Shown here: positions 61,667-64,000 of the stretch, piece after piece
Layout: each line of letters starts with the position of its first letter
Numbering within the stretch: the first letter of the stretch is position 1
Assembly: GCF_009380215.1 (NCBI RefSeq)
Contig: NZ_WHUG01000001.1
Span: forward strand, 620,001-684,000
Direction of reading: 5' to 3'
Origin: Rugamonas aquatica
GTDB lineage: Bacteria; Pseudomonadota; Gammaproteobacteria; Burkholderiales; Burkholderiaceae_D
DNA: 64,000 nucleotides
Notes under the pieces: model-generated
Database searches by the model: none
Told to the model about the DNA's origin: nothing
The model's input: only the letters and a program-made list of their open reading frames with translations
Made by a program: the position numbers and the translations under genes

Positions 61667-64000
61667 ATGAACAAACGTAGCAGGAATCTCACGGCGCAGG
61701 CCTTGCCCCTGGCCTTGACGCTCGCGCTGGCCGCATGCGGCGGCGGAGGCGATCAGGCCGCCGCGCCGCAAAGCGCGCGCATGCTCAGCGCGATGAAGGT
61801 CCAGGGCGGCGCCGCGCAGTCGGCGGCGCAGTCTGCCGAGGTCGCGCTGACTCCGCTCAGCGCCACCGCCAGTTCTTCCGAACGGGGCGACCTCTCGGCC
61901 GCCGCCGCCATCGACCACAACGACACGACCCGCTGGGGCAGCGGCTTCGCCGACGACCAGTATCTGACGCTGGACTTCGGCAAATCGCAGCCGATTACCC
62001 GCGTCCACATCGAATGGGAAAACGCCCACGCCACCCAGTACCTGCTGCAAGTCTCGGACGATAACGCGACCTGGACCACGATCAAGACCGTGGACAACAG
62101 CCAGGGCGGCAGCGAAGACTGGACCGGCCTGAGCGGCCAGGGCCGCTACCTGCGCATGAAAGGCATCAAACGTTCGACCAACTACGGTTATTCGATTTTC
62201 GAGATCCAGGCCTTCTCCGGCACACCGGTGACGGCGCCGCCCGTCACGCCGCCGGTGGACAATCCGCCGCCGGTGGTCGTCAACCCCAACCAGCCAGGCG
62301 TGGCGATCAAGCCCGTCGCCGCGACCTCGTCGCCGGTGGAAAACGGCGGCCTGTCGGCAGCGATGGCGATCGACGGCAAGGCCGCCACGCGCTGGGCCAG
62401 CGTCGCCGACGACGGCGCCTGGATACAGTTCGACTTCGGCGCCAAGACCCAGGTCGGCTACATGAAGCTGCAGTGGGAGAACGCCTACGGCAAGCAATAC
62501 TCGCTGCGCGTGTCCGACGACGGCCAGAACTGGTCGCAAGTGCGCTACGTCAGCGCCGGCCAGGGCGGCACCGAGGAGTTCTACAACCTCGGCATCAACG
62601 CCCGCTACATCCGCCTGCAAGGCGTGGCCCGCGCCACCCAGTACGGCTACTCGCTGTTCGAAGTGGAATTCAAGACGCCGGGCAGCGACAACACGCTGGC
62701 CGGCAGCGCCACCTCGCCACTGAAGTATCCGGCCAGCGGCGCCGGCTGGGCGCCCTTGCCCGCCGCCGCGCAGCCGCTGGAAACGCTGCAGTTCACCCTG
62801 CCCGACGGCACGCTGGTGACGCGCTTCGGCGCGCGCGGCCTGGCCCGCCACGGCCGCGAACGGGGCGAGGACTGGAACGAGATCGGCTACGGCCCCAACG
62901 AGACGGTCGATCCCGCCACCGGCCTGCCGGTCGACAAAGGCCCGGGCAACTACCTGACCTTCGTCTCGAACTACTTCAAGAACCGCAGCTGGGGCGTGGA
63001 GATCATCGACAACAGCCGCGTGCCGGGCGTGACCAAGCCCACGCTGATCGTCAACCAGTACACCACGGTCGACTTCCTGCCGGGCGGCATCGCCTTCTTC
63101 CGCGCCTTCGACCGTCCGGGCGTGACCGGCTATGGCTGGATGGCGCCGGGCGAACTGGTGGACCGCAACGTCTCGATCTGCAAACCGGTGGCCTACCCCG
63201 CCGCCGGCAAGCTGGCCAGCGCGGACGGCTTGAACAACGCCTGCACGCTGCGCATCAAGGAATACCCGGGCCACGGCGACCTCGATGCCAACGGTATGCC
63301 GAACGGTAAGGACGTGAAAGCGCGTCCGCTGGTCGCAGGCGACATCATCGAAGTCTCGCCGTCGATGTTCTCCACCACCGCATCGATGACGGCCAACGGC
63401 GACACCGGCGGCATCCGCTACTACTCCTACGAGTGGACTTACGTGGTCGGCGCAGGCCTCAAGCCTTGGTACGGCGTGCAGCCGCGTTTGAACTCCGTGC
63501 CGCTGCCGGAGGAGACGCTGTCCGGCGGCCAGGGCTCCGTGTCGTACAACTACTCGGACAACGGCGCCTTCATGTTCCAGCAGCCGCACAACAACATCGG
63601 CATGCAGAACATGCAGCGCTTCGTCGAAGGCCGCCGCCTGGTGCACACCAACTTCACCACCGGCGACCACAATGAACCGGGCAACGACCGCTACGCAGCG
63701 GCCGTGGGCTTGCAGGGACAACGCTTCAACCAGTCCGCCTGTATCGCCTGCCACGTCAACAACGGCCGCAGCCCGGCGCCGATCGCCGTCAACCAGAAGC
63801 TCGACGCCATGTCGATCCGGGTGGCGAGCACCAACGCGCAAGGCCAGCAAGTGCCGCACGCGCAGTACGGCACAGCGGTGCAGATGAACGCCTTCTCGGC
63901 CGGTGGCGCACCGCAAAACTGGGGCAACACGGTCAGCGTGGGCGGCTTCGAATCCCGCACCGTCAAGCTGGCCGATGGCGGCGCCGTCGAACTGCGCAAG
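61667..64000 (+). CDS. Discoidin-domain lipoprotein with a c-type haem motif (runs off right edge)
   Basis: 778 codons are visible without a stop. A lipoprotein signal (lipobox LAAC, Cys24) precedes two F5/8 type C (discoidin) domains, about residues 60-185 (AAAAIDHNDTTRWGSGFADDQYLTLDFG) and 215-345 (AMAIDGKAATRWASVADDGAWIQFDFG), joined by a Pro/Val-rich linker. The region after about residue 370 resembles the di-haem oxidoreductase family and holds one haem site C-I-A-C-H (NQSACIACHVNNGRSP, about residue 690); a second site may lie beyond the window. AAGGA stands 6 nt before the ATG. It would be an outer-surface enzyme targeted to carbohydrate. The large minus-strand frame opposite is a GC-driven shadow. 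Confidence 0.85.
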   Translation, partial: MNKRSRNLTAQALPLALTLALAACGGGGDQAAAPQSARMLSAMKVQGGAAQSAAQSAEVALTPLSATASSSERGDLSAAAAIDHNDTTRWGSGFADDQYLTLDFGKSQPITRVHIEWENAHATQYLLQVSDDNATWTTIKTVDNSQGGSEDWTGLSGQGRYLRMKGIKRSTNYGYSIFEIQAFSGTPVTAPPVTPPVDNPPPVVVNPNQPGVAIKPVAATSSPVENGGLSAAMAIDGKAATRWASVADDGAWIQFDFGAKTQVGYMKLQWENAYGKQYSLRVSDDGQNWSQVRYVSAGQGGTEEFYNLGINARYIRLQGVARATQYGYSLFEVEFKTPGSDNTLAGSATSPLKYPASGAGWAPLPAAAQPLETLQFTLPDGTLVTRFGARGLARHGRERGEDWNEIGYGPNETVDPATGLPVDKGPGNYLTFVSNYFKNRSWGVEIIDNSRVPGVTKPTLIVNQYTTVDFLPGGIAFFRAFDRPGVTGYGWMAPGELVDRNVSICKPVAYPAAGKLASADGLNNACTLRIKEYPGHGDLDANGMPNGKDVKARPLVAGDIIEVSPSMFSTTASMTANGDTGGIRYYSYEWTYVVGAGLKPWYGVQPRLNSVPLPEETLSGGQGSVSYNYSDNGAFMFQQPHNNIGMQNMQRFVEGRRLVHTNFTTGDHNEPGNDRYAAAVGLQGQRFNQSACIACHVNNGRSPAPIAVNQKLDAMSIRVASTNAQGQQVPHAQYGTAVQMNAFSAGGAPQNWGNTVSVGGFESRTVKLADGGAVELRK

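Noticed and set aside
61532..63916. 794-codon minus-strand frame opposite the discoidin lipoprotein
   Set aside because: His/Arg/Val/Ala-rich translation typical of the antisense of a GC-rich gene; the plus strand has signal peptide, domains and ribosome binding site.

Overview
The window is high-GC DNA that looks like a betaproteobacterial chromosome, most probably an Oxalobacteraceae member (Massilia/Duganella/Janthinobacterium-like). This rests on the PEP-CTERM protein, the OsmC-YcaO fusion, the Tat-exported phosphocholine-type phospholipase C and the rich chemosensory/hybrid-kinase genes. The genus is inference. No rRNA, tRNA or CRISPR array was seen.

Left chromosomal part (1-9288): a three-gene minus-strand cluster (uncharacterised protein, Tdp1-like phospholipase-D-fold protein, SNF2-type helicase cut by the window edge) has the look of a DNA-processing or phage-defence module. 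It is followed by a phospholipase C / PEP-CTERM gene pair and a secreted protein of unknown function.

Middle (9294-45178): one 35.9-kb Tn7-like transposon, not obvious from gene content alone. It is bounded by 16-bp terminal inverted repeats (AGYGCTCTTACCTAAA), has additional copies of the same motif inside each end, and is flanked by a perfect 5-bp direct repeat ACGAG. Its left side carries tnsA-like, tnsB, tnsC and tniQ genes. The cargo is a metal island: cusCBA (copper/silver) with CusF fused to CusB; a czcCBA-type operon plus an MFS gene, controlled by a MerR regulator; a CDF transporter with two N-terminal metal-binding domains; a second MerR regulator with YnfA and a MerT-like protein; and a complete modE-modA-tauE-modB-modC molybdate cluster with a ModE-type box. 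Three divergent or adjacent promoters have the 19-bp spacer typical of MerR control. Scars show modular assembly: a CDF-gene tail and a ynfA tail flank the cus block in the same relative orientation as the intact copies, and a Tn3-family transposase fragment abuts one of them. Towards the right end are a tyrosine recombinase and a KfrA-like coiled-coil protein resembling the TnpS/TnpT cointegrate-resolution pair of Tn4651. A probable core site lies between them and an Abi-C-like gene sits in the tnpS operon. The TnsA-like protein seems to lack the catalytic Asp and Lys, so the element may transpose replicatively and depend on TnpS/TnpT to resolve cointegrates. This is the most interesting hypothesis in the window.

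Right chromosomal part (45184-64000): a truncated secreted gene next to IS-like debris; a MarR regulator divergent from a Tat-exported serine hydrolase; an OsmC-YcaO fusion; a secreted bulb-lectin-type protein with a small secreted partner; an ArsR/AHSA1 pair with two operator-like palindromes; a three-gene hybrid-kinase / CheB-CheR / response-regulator-kinase operon; a methyl-accepting chemotaxis protein; a tandem-TOBE molybdate-binding-type protein; and an incomplete lipoprotein with two discoidin domains and a CxxCH haem motif, running off the right edge.
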